Source of the DNA: Nitrospirales bacterium
GTDB taxonomy: Bacteria > Nitrospirota > Nitrospiria > Nitrospirales > UBA8639
Reading direction: 5' to 3'
DNA: 6,608 nt
Assembly (NCBI GenBank): GCA_013817135.1
Contig: JACDDF010000094.1
Span: 1-6,608 of the forward strand
The position numbers and the translations under genes are program-made. A model generated the notes under the pieces. That model saw only the letters and a program-made list of their open reading frames with translations. It did not search any database and had not been told where the DNA came from. Below, one piece after another: positions 1 through 6,074 of this stretch. The number at the start of each line of letters is the position of its first letter. The stretch's first letter is position 1.

Positions 1-1121
1 ACAGCCTTTGGCGTATTGAAATCATCCTCCATACCTTCCTTGAATTTTTTGGCAAATTGCATCAAGACGTGTTCGCAACCTTCGTCACCTTGATTGCTTT
101 TTTGAGAATCGGATTCCTCTAATCGCTGTATGAGTCCATATATAGTATCCATAGCCGCTTTGGCTTCAGGAAGGGATTGTTCGGAAAAATTCAGATCACT
201 TCGATAGTGGGTGGACAGGAGATAATAGCGAAGGTATTCGCCAGTTTTCGCTTCCAAATCTGACACTGTCGACTTGTCCAAAATTTCTCTGATGGTGAAA
301 AAATTGCCAAGGGATTTTGACATTTTTTCTTTATCCACGGTCACAAACCCGTTATGCACCCAATAACGCGCAAAATCCTTGGCCGTATAGGCACAGGATT
401 GGGCAATTTCATTTTCGTGATGAGGGAATATGAGATCCTTGCCACCACCATGAATATCGAAGGAGGGGCCTAGCTCTGCCACTGACATCGCTGAACATTC
501 GATATGCCACCCTGGGCGGCCTTTCCCCCAGGGGCTTTCCCAGCCAGGTTCGCCAGGCTTTGCAGCTTTCCATAAGGCAAAGTCCATGGGATCTTTTTTT
601 CTAGTATCGACTTCAACTCTAACTCCAGCCTGCAACTCTTCCAAATTTTTCCCGGACAGTTGGCCATAAGGGGCAAATTTCTTGACGGAAAAATAGACAT
701 CCCCTTCTAGTTGATAGGCCACGCCCTTGTGGATCAGGCCTTCAACCATGTGAAGTATATCCTGCATATGTTCGGTGGCTCGAGGTTCTGCTGAGGGTTT
801 CGTAATGCCCAATGCCCCCATGTCCCGGTAAAAATTCTGAATATACCGTTCGCTGATTTCGTGCCAGGGAACATTTTCTTGCTTGGCACGATTTAGGATT
901 TTGTCGTCGATATCGGTGAAATTCCTCACATACTTCACTTTGTAGCCAGCAAATTCAAGATAGCGTCGGATCATGTCGAAAGTCAGTGCACTTCGAGCAT
1001 GGCCTAGATGGCAATCATCGTAGACGGTCATACCGCAGACGTACATGCTGACCTGCCCGGGGATCAACGGGACAAAGACATCCTTTTTCTTGGTCTGGGT
1101 GTTATAGAGAACAATCGACAT
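1..1121 (-). CDS. cysS: Cysteinyl-tRNA synthetase, 3' end outside window
   Basis: Cytoplasmic class I aminoacyl-tRNA synthetase that charges tRNA-Cys with cysteine. About 373 residues are visible, and translation is open to the window edge. Seen in the translation: the HIGH-type signature HLGH at residues 38-41, the KMSKS loop at 266-270, the NFTDIDDKI block at 67-75, and the four zinc ligands of the family at Cys29, Cys209, His234 and Glu238, which discriminate cysteine. The family is usually about 460-490 residues, so roughly 100 C-terminal residues (the rest of the helical anticodon-binding region) are missing. The ATG at 1121 fits family N-termini (MSIVLYNTQT, then MYVCGMTVYD). It lies 3 nt after the stop of the upstream membrane-protein gene, with no clear Shine-Dalgarno sequence, so translational coupling is likely. 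All active-site residues checked are present. Confidence 0.96.
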   Translation of the reverse strand, partial: MSIVLYNTQTKKKDVFVPLIPGQVSMYVCGMTVYDDCHLGHARSALTFDMIRRYLEFAGYKVKYVRNFTDIDDKILNRAKQENVPWHEISERYIQNFYRDMGALGITKPSAEPRATEHMQDILHMVEGLIHKGVAYQLEGDVYFSVKKFAPYGQLSGKNLEELQAGVRVEVDTRKKDPMDFALWKAAKPGEPGWESPWGKGRPGWHIECSAMSVAELGPSFDIHGGGKDLIFPHHENEIAQSCAYTAKDFARYWVHNGFVTVDKEKMSKSLGNFFTIREILDKSTVSDLEAKTGEYLRYYLLSTHYRSDLNFSEQSLPEAKAAMDTIYGLIQRLEESDSQKSNQGDEGCEHVLMQFAKKFKEGMEDDFNTPKA

Positions 1122-1124
1122 GAT

Positions 1125-1736
1125 TTACAGCTGTCGGGAAGAAGTCTTTTGCGCAAGTTTCTGACCCTGATGTTTCACAATCCAAAAACCCAGGACCAGC
1201 AGAACAATGAATACGATAGAGAAGAGATTGAAATATTTTTCGATGATGTCTTTCATCCATGGGCCGAAAAATTGAATGGCGCCCGCCACCAGGAAAAAAC
1301 GCCCGCCTCGGCTAACTATCGAAGCCACCATGAAGATTTTGAAATCAACATAAAAGGCTCCGGCCCCTATCGTAAAGATTTTATAAGGGATTGGGGTGAA
1401 TCCGGCAATAAGAATTGCCCAGCCTTCATACCGTTGAAAATACTGATGCACAAGGTCCATGCGATCTTGTCCCAAGAATTTCTTCAAAAGGGGCCGTCCG
1501 CCATACCAACCAATGCCATAACCCAAGGCCCCCCCTAGAACTGACCCGACTGTGGCCACGGTGGCAAACCACCAGGCATTTACCGGACTGCCAAGCGTCA
1601 TGGCAATTAATAACACATCAGGAGGGAGAGGGAAGAAAGAGGATTCGGCTAAGGCCAAGCCAAAGAGAGCAGGGACTCCATAAGGCGAATCAGCCCAGGA
1701 GAGCATCCAGTTATATAATTGTTTAACCAAGTCCAT
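1125..1736 (-). CDS. DedA/VTT-family membrane protein, YqaA type
   Basis: Predicted inner-membrane protein of 203 residues from the DedA/VTT (SNARE-associated) superfamily, closest in appearance to the YqaA group. Other DedA-superfamily proteins act in lipid carrier or phospholipid translocation and membrane homeostasis; the substrate here cannot be told. Visible hallmarks are ESSFFPLPPD at residues 31-40, a glycine-rich helix around 60-80, GFTPIPYKI at 112-120 (the Pro-containing re-entrant loop) and SRGGRFF at 142-148. Hydrophobic stretches lie near 21-50, 54-78, 104-126, 132-157 and 169-187, followed by a basic tail (KHQGQKLAQK). It is longer than E. coli YqaA (about 140 residues) because of the last helix and tail. 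The ATG at 1736 is kept because the N-terminus (LYNWMLSWADSPYG) resembles the family. It lies 55 nt after surE with only a weak ribosome-binding site, and 3 nt before cysS, suggesting one transcript. Confidence 0.9.
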   Translation of the reverse strand: MDLVKQLYNWMLSWADSPYGVPALFGLALAESSFFPLPPDVLLIAMTLGSPVNAWWFATVATVGSVLGGALGYGIGWYGGRPLLKKFLGQDRMDLVHQYFQRYEGWAILIAGFTPIPYKIFTIGAGAFYVDFKIFMVASIVSRGGRFFLVAGAIQFFGPWMKDIIEKYFNLFSIVFIVLLVLGFWIVKHQGQKLAQKTSSRQL

Positions 1737-1791
1737 GGCGATGGAACCAAAGTTTAATAAAGAATATTTACCAAAATGCTCTAAAGGCTTT

Positions 1792-2619
1792 TCATACCTT
1801 TTTGATTCTCGTCAATTTTCGAACAGATGAAACATGAGTTGTTTTTTGGTGTGAAAGAGTTTTCACCCAACTCTTCAGCGTATTGAGCGCCACGTAATCG
1901 GTTAAATCTAAATGCAGAGGAGTGACTGAAACCAGGTTCTTTTCCATCGCATCATAGTCGGAAGGCTTTTTTCTGGCCCACGATTGTCGTTCCCCAGCGA
2001 TCCAGAAATAGGACCCTCCCCTGGGGTCAATTTTTTCCACCACTGGCTTATGATACCGTCGTTGGCTCAAACTCGTGAACTGTAGGCTGGCAATCGCTTC
2101 CATTTTTGAGCCAGGGACGTTCACATTGAGAATCGTCCCTTTTGGCAAACCAGATTTCAAAATCCGCTCCGCCAGTTGGACCGCATAATGGGCAGCCATC
2201 GCATAGGATGCTTGTGGGCAATCTTCTAAGGACACCGCCAGGGAGGGTATTCCGTGGAGCATGCCTTCCAACGCCCCTGCCACCGTACCGGAATTGGTGA
2301 CGTCATCTCCCAGATTCCACCCCTTATTAATTCCAGAGACCACGAGCACGGGCACGGTCGTTTCTAGAAGCTTGCAAATCGCCAAAGTAACACAATCTGC
2401 TGGGGTCCCATTCACGGCATACCACCGTGGCCGAATTTGCCGAACCCGCAAGGGCTTATGCAGCGTCATCGCTCGCCCTACTGCATTCTGTGTTCTCTCT
2501 GGAGCGACGACCCACACTTGTCCCAATGCTCTCATGGCGTTGGCAAGGGCACGAATGCCAGGCGCATCAATGCCATCATCATTGGTTACGAGAATTCGCC
2601 CTGGTTTCGCAGAAGTCAT
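1792..2619 (-). CDS. surE: 5'/3'-nucleotidase SurE
   Basis: Cytoplasmic metal-dependent phosphatase that removes phosphate from 5'- and 3'-nucleoside monophosphates; family members are linked to stationary-phase survival. The 275-residue product shows ILVTNDDGIDAPGI at 9-22 (metal ligands Asp14 and Asp15), NGTPADCV at 70-77, SGIN at 95-98 (ligand Asn98), NLGDDV at 102-107, SGTVAGALEG at 110-119, NVNVP at about 166-170 and the late SVTPL block. The family's third ligand position, Ser39 in E. coli numbering, aligns here with Asn45 (PERTQNAVGRA), and the usual Tyr before SGTV is Asn109. Typical length is 250-265, and the extra C-terminal stretch (SHQKTTHVSSVRKLTRIKKV) is basic and probably flexible. 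The ATG at 2619 places the NDDG motif normally, but no good ribosome-binding site precedes it. The start is only 29 nt beyond the terminator of the oxidoreductase operon. It is probably cotranscribed with the dedA-type gene and cysS. Confidence 0.95.
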   Translation of the reverse strand: MTSAKPGRILVTNDDGIDAPGIRALANAMRALGQVWVVAPERTQNAVGRAMTLHKPLRVRQIRPRWYAVNGTPADCVTLAICKLLETTVPVLVVSGINKGWNLGDDVTNSGTVAGALEGMLHGIPSLAVSLEDCPQASYAMAAHYAVQLAERILKSGLPKGTILNVNVPGSKMEAIASLQFTSLSQRRYHKPVVEKIDPRGGSYFWIAGERQSWARKKPSDYDAMEKNLVSVTPLHLDLTDYVALNTLKSWVKTLSHQKTTHVSSVRKLTRIKKV

Positions 2620-2648
2620 GGTGTCTTGGTATCTGGGAATGATACAGA

Positions 2649-2681
2649 AAGGCCCGCCCCAATTTCTTTGGGGCGGGCCTT
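2649..2681 (-). terminator. Intrinsic terminator after the oxidoreductase operon
   Basis: Perfect 14-bp inverted repeat, arms 2649-2662 and 2668-2681, with a 5-nt loop. The core is GC-rich (GGCCCGCCCC paired with GGGGCGGGCC). On the minus strand the right side of the stem ends in CCTT and is followed by TCTGTATC, so the U-tract is short and interrupted. In the plus direction the stem is followed by AGAATATAC, which is less terminator-like, and no plus-strand gene needs it. Its place 30 nt after the alpha-subunit stop fits an operon end. The weak U-tract leaves room for read-through into surE. Confidence 0.85.
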
Positions 2682-2688
2682 AGAATAT

Positions 2689-2711
2689 ACTCAATTGTTG
2701 GACAATTGAGT
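2689..2711 (-). repeat. AT-rich hairpin touching the alpha stop codon
   Basis: Perfect 10-bp inverted repeat ACTCAATTGT / ACAATTGAGT with a 3-nt loop (2699-2701). Its outer base, 2711, is the last base of the TAA stop codon of the alpha-subunit gene. No U-tract follows, so it is not a terminator by itself. Together with the GC-rich hairpin 7 nt further on it forms a tandem structure at the mRNA 3' end. It could protect the oxidoreductase message from 3' exonucleases or pause polymerase before the main terminator; that role is inference. Confidence 0.65.
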
Positions 2712-4057
2712 TATATGCTTTTCATAAATTCTGCAACGGCCGCCGGATCTGCCACTCCCATAATTGCTGAAGGAGGAACTGTATTAGATTTTTTCCCGGT
2801 CAGACCACATTCCACTTCATCCGTAATCATTTCCACTGGCATGGACATTCCCCCATAGACATGTGGACCAGCAACAATTTTTGCATTGGAGAATCCATAA
2901 ATTGCCGTAGCCACATCTTTAGCCAACCATCCAACATAATTAAACTCGGGAATAACTATAAGCTTGGCTTTAGCACACAGCTTCCTCAGTTCATTTGTTG
3001 GGAAAGGTCGTAAGGAACGAATCTTGATCAATCCAGCCTTAATACCTTTTTCCTTACATTGGCGAACTGCTTCGCGGGATTGGGCCGCTGCACTCCCCGA
3101 AGCAACAAGGAGAACATCTGCGTCGTCCACATCCTGAGCTTCTAGTAATCCATCCATATATTGCTCAATATATTTCCTTGATCGCTCAACACCAGCCCAT
3201 ACTTCCTGCTGCCACACTGCGTGAATATTGTAGGCCATAAAATTTGATTTTTGGACCGGAGCATCACGTGACAAACGAGCGGGAGGATTTTCGGCGTCTA
3301 AAACCGGCACGGACCCTCGGTAAGGATCTCGAGCTGGTAACTTGATCCCCTTATCTGGCATCGAACAGTAACCTCGAGCATGAGTCACAAAAAAACCATC
3401 ACAACAGACTCCTACCGGCAGCGTCACATCATTCTTTTCGCTAATAATAAAACCCTTCATAATAAAATCGAAAAGGTCCTGTTGATTTTCAGCATGAAAG
3501 ACCAACATTCCGCTGTTCAAAAGATAGGCAATTTCAATATTATCGGGTTGAATAGCCAGCGGAGCATTGACCACCCTGCATGTAAACATGCAAACGGCAG
3601 GAAGACGGTGACCGGCCCATGAGACGATTGGCTCGAGACCTCGTAATGTTCCAGGACCAGCTGTGGCTGTAAAGGCGCGAACCCCTGCACGCGAGGCCCC
3701 AGCAATTGCCGACATGACGCCATATTCTTCTTCGCCTCGATAAAATTCCTTCACATACCCTTCCCCATACAAAACACCAATTAATTGCAATGTTTCACTT
3801 TGTGGGGTTATGGGATAGGCAACGGACATATCTACATTTGATCGCCTCACCGCTTCTTTTGCACATTCACTCCCGGTAATAAATTCCCGTTCACGAGGAG
3901 CCTCATGAAACATATATTCCGGGGAGACTACTCGCTGGCGTTTGGCCTCTCCATGAGGGTCTTTTCTTCCCTTATCAACAGATGGTGCTTCTGGAACGCT
4001 GGTAATCGGATCACCTTGGGGATTTGTTTTAACTTCTGATTCAAGGGCTTCGCTCAT
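2711..4057 (-). CDS. porA: 2-oxoacid (pyruvate):ferredoxin oxidoreductase, alpha subunit
   Basis: Cytoplasmic subunit that with beta forms the thiamine-diphosphate active site joining CO2 to, or releasing it from, a 2-oxoacid. In an autotroph it would run as pyruvate (or 2-oxoglutarate) synthase. The 448-residue product shows the domain I signature YPITPQSE at 81-88, GEEEYGVMSAIAGASRAGVR at 108-127, TATAGPGTLRGLEP at 130-143 and RLPAV at 151-155. A later domain around 311-420 includes SLRPFP at 348-353 and VIPEFNYVG at 368-376. Catalytic homology begins only near residue 58, so there is an extra charged, Pro-rich N-terminal region; family members are usually about 390-400 residues. The ATG at 4057 is supported by a strong ribosome-binding site. 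It is the last gene of the cluster, 42 nt after the CODH-beta-like gene and just before the hairpin pair. Pyruvate versus 2-oxoglutarate specificity is not settled by reading. Confidence 0.92.
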   Translation of the reverse strand: MSEALESEVKTNPQGDPITSVPEAPSVDKGRKDPHGEAKRQRVVSPEYMFHEAPREREFITGSECAKEAVRRSNVDMSVAYPITPQSETLQLIGVLYGEGYVKEFYRGEEEYGVMSAIAGASRAGVRAFTATAGPGTLRGLEPIVSWAGHRLPAVCMFTCRVVNAPLAIQPDNIEIAYLLNSGMLVFHAENQQDLFDFIMKGFIISEKNDVTLPVGVCCDGFFVTHARGYCSMPDKGIKLPARDPYRGSVPVLDAENPPARLSRDAPVQKSNFMAYNIHAVWQQEVWAGVERSRKYIEQYMDGLLEAQDVDDADVLLVASGSAAAQSREAVRQCKEKGIKAGLIKIRSLRPFPTNELRKLCAKAKLIVIPEFNYVGWLAKDVATAIYGFSNAKIVAGPHVYGGMSMPVEMITDEVECGLTGKKSNTVPPSAIMGVADPAAVAEFMKSI

Positions 4058-4063
4058 TGTTTG

Positions 4064-4071
4064 ACCCCCTC
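4064..4071 (-). promoter_or_regulatory. Ribosome-binding site of the alpha-subunit gene
   Basis: GAGGGGGT lies 6 nt before the ATG at 4057. It decides the start: it supports translation from this ATG, and hence the long N-terminal extension, rather than from the internal Met49 closer to the conserved domain. Confidence 0.75.
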
Positions 4072-4099
4072 ATTACTTAATTGAAATTTCACAAAAAAA

Positions 4100-4861
4100 T
4101 CATGCTTCTTTTTGCATATGTTCAGCTTTATGGCCAAACGCGGCGGCGTTTCCATCAACAGGACTTTCAATACTGAAATCCAGAGGATTGGTGTGTGTCT
4201 TGCCGCCATGAACCTTGGATTGTAGGCCGGTAAAACGAACATTATTGCCATTTTCCGGCAATTTTATCCCCATTTCCTCTCTTACCCGCTTAAAAACTGC
4301 CGCAACCCTTCTGATCTTTGTGGCATCAGAATCTCGAACCGTGAACATGGCATCCTCATGTCCTTGTTCCGCGCAAATAGCCGAGGTCCAACAATTGGTT
4401 CCAGCTCGAATCATCTTGAGGGTCAGATTGGCATAGTGACAATGCACCCCAATAAAGATACATGCTTCAATCTTATTCCCCCATATTGTCAGATTGGGAT
4501 GATTCGGATTGATAACTTCTTCCGGTTCAACCTTAGGGTACTTGGGGCGATAGTCCGGCATGGGAATAACGAGTACATCTGGCAATTGGGCTGCCAGCTC
4601 TAATACAGCCTTAGCCTTATCCGCCGCATGGTCATTCCAATTCCATAAAACCAACGGACCTGGGAAAATGGTTGCATTCTTGCGAGTCAACATCGTACGC
4701 GCCATAGCTTCCATTGCCAACTCTTCCGCAACAACATGGCCAAATTTCAGACCATATCCTTCGTCAGGCGTCAGTACGCCAAGTTCTGCAGCCGATGGAG
4801 GATGGAAACCTTGTGGCCCTGGAGCCACGATTGCTTCTTCTAGCTCTTTCGTTAATTCCAC
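4100..4861 (-). CDS. porE: CODH-beta/ACS-epsilon family subunit of the oxidoreductase
   Basis: A 253-residue soluble protein resembling the 'carbon monoxide dehydrogenase beta subunit family' (CdhB, the epsilon subunit of archaeal ACDS complexes), which is known as the fifth subunit of five-subunit 2-oxoacid:ferredoxin oxidoreductases in Hydrogenobacter and Nitrospira. Visible features are a charged N-terminus, FGHVVAEELAMEAMART at 40-56, FPGPLVLWNW at 66-75, a Pro-rich linker at 99-124 (PMPDYRPKYP) and a Rossmann-like strand-loop-helix, ACIFIGVHCHYANLTLKMIR, at 133-152. No Cys-rich iron-sulfur motif is present, so it is probably structural or regulatory, not an electron carrier; a nucleotide-binding role is inference from the fold. 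The start is GTG at 4861, preceded by CGGAG, and no in-frame ATG lies nearby upstream. It sits between the ferredoxin-like and alpha genes, which ties it to the same complex. The exact role is unknown. Confidence 0.82.
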   Translation of the reverse strand: MELTKELEEAIVAPGPQGFHPPSAAELGVLTPDEGYGLKFGHVVAEELAMEAMARTMLTRKNATIFPGPLVLWNWNDHAADKAKAVLELAAQLPDVLVIPMPDYRPKYPKVEPEEVINPNHPNLTIWGNKIEACIFIGVHCHYANLTLKMIRAGTNCWTSAICAEQGHEDAMFTVRDSDATKIRRVAAVFKRVREEMGIKLPENGNNVRFTGLQSKVHGGKTHTNPLDFSIESPVDGNAAAFGHKAEHMQKEA

Positions 4862-4867
4862 GTTGGA

Positions 4868-4872
4868 CTCCG
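4868..4872 (-). promoter_or_regulatory. Ribosome-binding site of the porE-like gene
   Basis: CGGAG lies 6 nt before the GTG at 4861. It supports this GTG as the start where no ATG is available. Confidence 0.6.
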
Positions 4873-4917
4873 ATTGATGAGTATGAAATGACTGAAGAAT
4901 GAAAAGACTTTGTTGGA

Positions 4918-5241
4918 TTATCCCCTTAACGGACTAGCAAGGACCACCTTGGTATTTTTTTCCAAGTAGGAAATATTTTCAGTGAGTGCCGCATCCCCAA
5001 TTTGATCGATCATTTCCATTTTAATGGCATGATGCTTGGCCATATTGTCACACACCCATACGCATTGCGCGCAACCCTTACACCGATCGACGGCTACATA
5101 GGCCGATCCATACTTTAATCCCCTGTCCTTTCCGGCTTCCGTATCATACTGGATCGTATTGGCTTCCGGACAGAACTGGGTGCACAACTTACAGCTAGTT
5201 GCCGCACAAATGTCTATATCTATATTTGCAACAAGATACAT
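4918..5241 (-). CDS. porD: Ferredoxin-like delta subunit, two [4Fe-4S] motifs
   Basis: Small 107-residue iron-sulfur protein, the probable electron-transfer subunit carrying electrons between the thiamine-diphosphate site and external ferredoxin. Two cysteine groups are visible. The first is Cys12, Cys17, Cys20 and Cys24-Pro, spaced CX4CX2CX3CP. The second is Cys54, Cys57, Cys60 and Cys64-Asp, spaced CX2CX2CX3C. The second is the canonical ferredoxin pattern; the first has two extra residues between Cys I and Cys II. An acidic/Gly linker of about 30 residues separates them, and a C-terminal helix-like tail of about 40 residues (IGDAALTENISYLEK) follows the second. It starts at ATG 5241 behind a strong AAGGGGAG site, 39 nt after the gamma stop in a purine-rich spacer, and is followed by the CODH-beta-like gene 56 nt on. 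Length and position fit the delta subunit, though the 4-subunit PorD family normally has two canonical motifs. Confidence 0.88.
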   Translation of the reverse strand: MYLVANIDIDICAATSCKLCTQFCPEANTIQYDTEAGKDRGLKYGSAYVAVDRCKGCAQCVWVCDNMAKHHAIKMEMIDQIGDAALTENISYLEKNTKVVLASPLRG

Positions 5242-5245
5242 CGCT

Positions 5246-5253
5246 CTCCCCTT
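5246..5253 (-). promoter_or_regulatory. Ribosome-binding site of the delta-subunit gene
   Basis: AAGGGGAG lies 4 nt before the ATG at 5241, inside a spacer that is almost all purine on the coding strand (5242-5280). Confidence 0.65.
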
Positions 5254-5280
5254 TCAATTTCCACTTATTTTTCTCTTCTT

Positions 5281-6015
5281 TTAGACCGAAGCCTTTGCTG
5301 CTTTAGTTGCTGCACTAGTTGTTTGGTCCGCCATTGAGGAAGCTCCCAATGTCCATCCATTATCGACGGCGTAATCCCAACCAGCCTTTACCACCGCTAA
5401 GTTTTTCTCAATCAATTCTGCCTTTTTCTTGAACTTTCTCTCTACCACACTATCCAATGCGGCAGTTCCACCTGACACCACAAAACCCTTTCCGAGAAAT
5501 CGATCTTTCACAGCCTCACCCGTGGCATCTAAAGTTGAAAGGCCCGTAATGGCGCCGATGGCTCCAACCATAGCCATATTTGTGGCCAAATCTATTCCCG
5601 CCACATCTAACGACATCTGGGTAGCTGGGAGGTAATATATTTTGGCATCTAGGTCTTTCAATTCCGCAGCTTGATCCGGCTCAAGATTCATAGGTGTATT
5701 GCTATTAATCAGAACGACTCCCTCCTTTTTTAACCCAAAATAAAAAGGATTCGTGTAACTCTTTCCATGGGTAATGCACTGTGGATGGAAGATCATGAGG
5801 ATATGGGGAAAGGTAATTTCTCCAATTTCATAAATTGGCTCATTTGAGACGCGCACATAACTTTCCACTGGAGCCATTCGCTTTTCAGACCCATAAAACG
5901 GAACGATGGTGCTCTCCCCTCCGGCATTAATGACCGCCGTGCTAAAAATGTGGGATGCAGTCACCACGCCCTGGCCACCAACGCCTGCCATACGAATGTT
6001 ATAACGAATAGCCAT
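5281..6015 (-). CDS. porG: 2-oxoacid (pyruvate):ferredoxin oxidoreductase, gamma subunit
   Basis: Cytoplasmic gamma subunit of the same complex; in this family the gamma domain contacts coenzyme A. The 244-residue product begins with the family signature MAGVGGQGVVTAS at 9-21, then VPFYGSEKRMAPVESYVRVS at 38-57, the counterpart of the usual YG-x-E-x-RGG region, here without the Gly-Gly. NMAMVGAIGAITGL, close to residue 150, is the conserved late helix, and a Lys-rich helix near 195-206 precedes a WDYAVDNGW segment. The last 20 or so residues are Ala/Ser/Thr-rich and probably disordered. Typical gamma subunits are about 180-220 residues, so the tail accounts for the extra length. The ATG at 6015 follows a near-ideal ribosome-binding site. 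The gene is 59 nt after beta and 39 nt before delta, clearly one operon. Confidence 0.92.
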   Translation of the reverse strand: MAIRYNIRMAGVGGQGVVTASHIFSTAVINAGGESTIVPFYGSEKRMAPVESYVRVSNEPIYEIGEITFPHILMIFHPQCITHGKSYTNPFYFGLKKEGVVLINSNTPMNLEPDQAAELKDLDAKIYYLPATQMSLDVAGIDLATNMAMVGAIGAITGLSTLDATGEAVKDRFLGKGFVVSGGTAALDSVVERKFKKKAELIEKNLAVVKAGWDYAVDNGWTLGASSMADQTTSAATKAAKASV

Positions 6016-6021
6016 CTCTAA

Positions 6022-6028
6022 ACCTCCC
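6022..6028 (-). promoter_or_regulatory. Ribosome-binding site of the gamma-subunit gene
   Basis: GGGAGGT lies 6 nt before the ATG at 6015, the strongest Shine-Dalgarno match in the window. It fixes the gamma start. Confidence 0.75.
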
Positions 6029-6074
6029 TCGTCACAATGTGAACAACCAACCCTCTTAGAACCAACTCAGGAAG

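Noticed and set aside
1008..1538. Long plus-strand reading frame (176 codons) opposite the cysS start and the dedA-type gene
   Set aside because: It lies antisense to two genes with clear family motifs, and its translation has no recognisable domain or membrane pattern. It is a shadow frame.
1737..1791. Possible terminator or promoter between surE and the dedA-type gene
   Set aside because: Only a weak AT stem with a mismatch can be drawn, and no -35/-10 pair is convincing. Cotranscription is the simpler reading.
2629..2645. 5-bp inverted repeat GTATC / GATAC between the terminator and the surE start
   Set aside because: It is too short to support a regulatory role, and nothing else marks the site as an operator or riboswitch.
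2261..2709. Three overlapping plus-strand reading frames opposite surE
   Set aside because: They are antisense to well-conserved SurE motifs, run through the terminator hairpin, and resemble no protein family.
4054..4251. 65-codon minus-strand frame overlapping the end of the CODH-beta-like gene and the alpha start
   Set aside because: It sits out of frame within the real gene, has no ribosome-binding site and shows no family likeness.
6032..6042. TCACA-A-TGTGA palindrome between beta and gamma, resembling CRP/FNR-type half-sites
   Set aside because: The half-sites are inverted relative to a CRP site (TGTGA-N6-TCACA), with a 1-nt centre, inside an operon. It is most likely chance.
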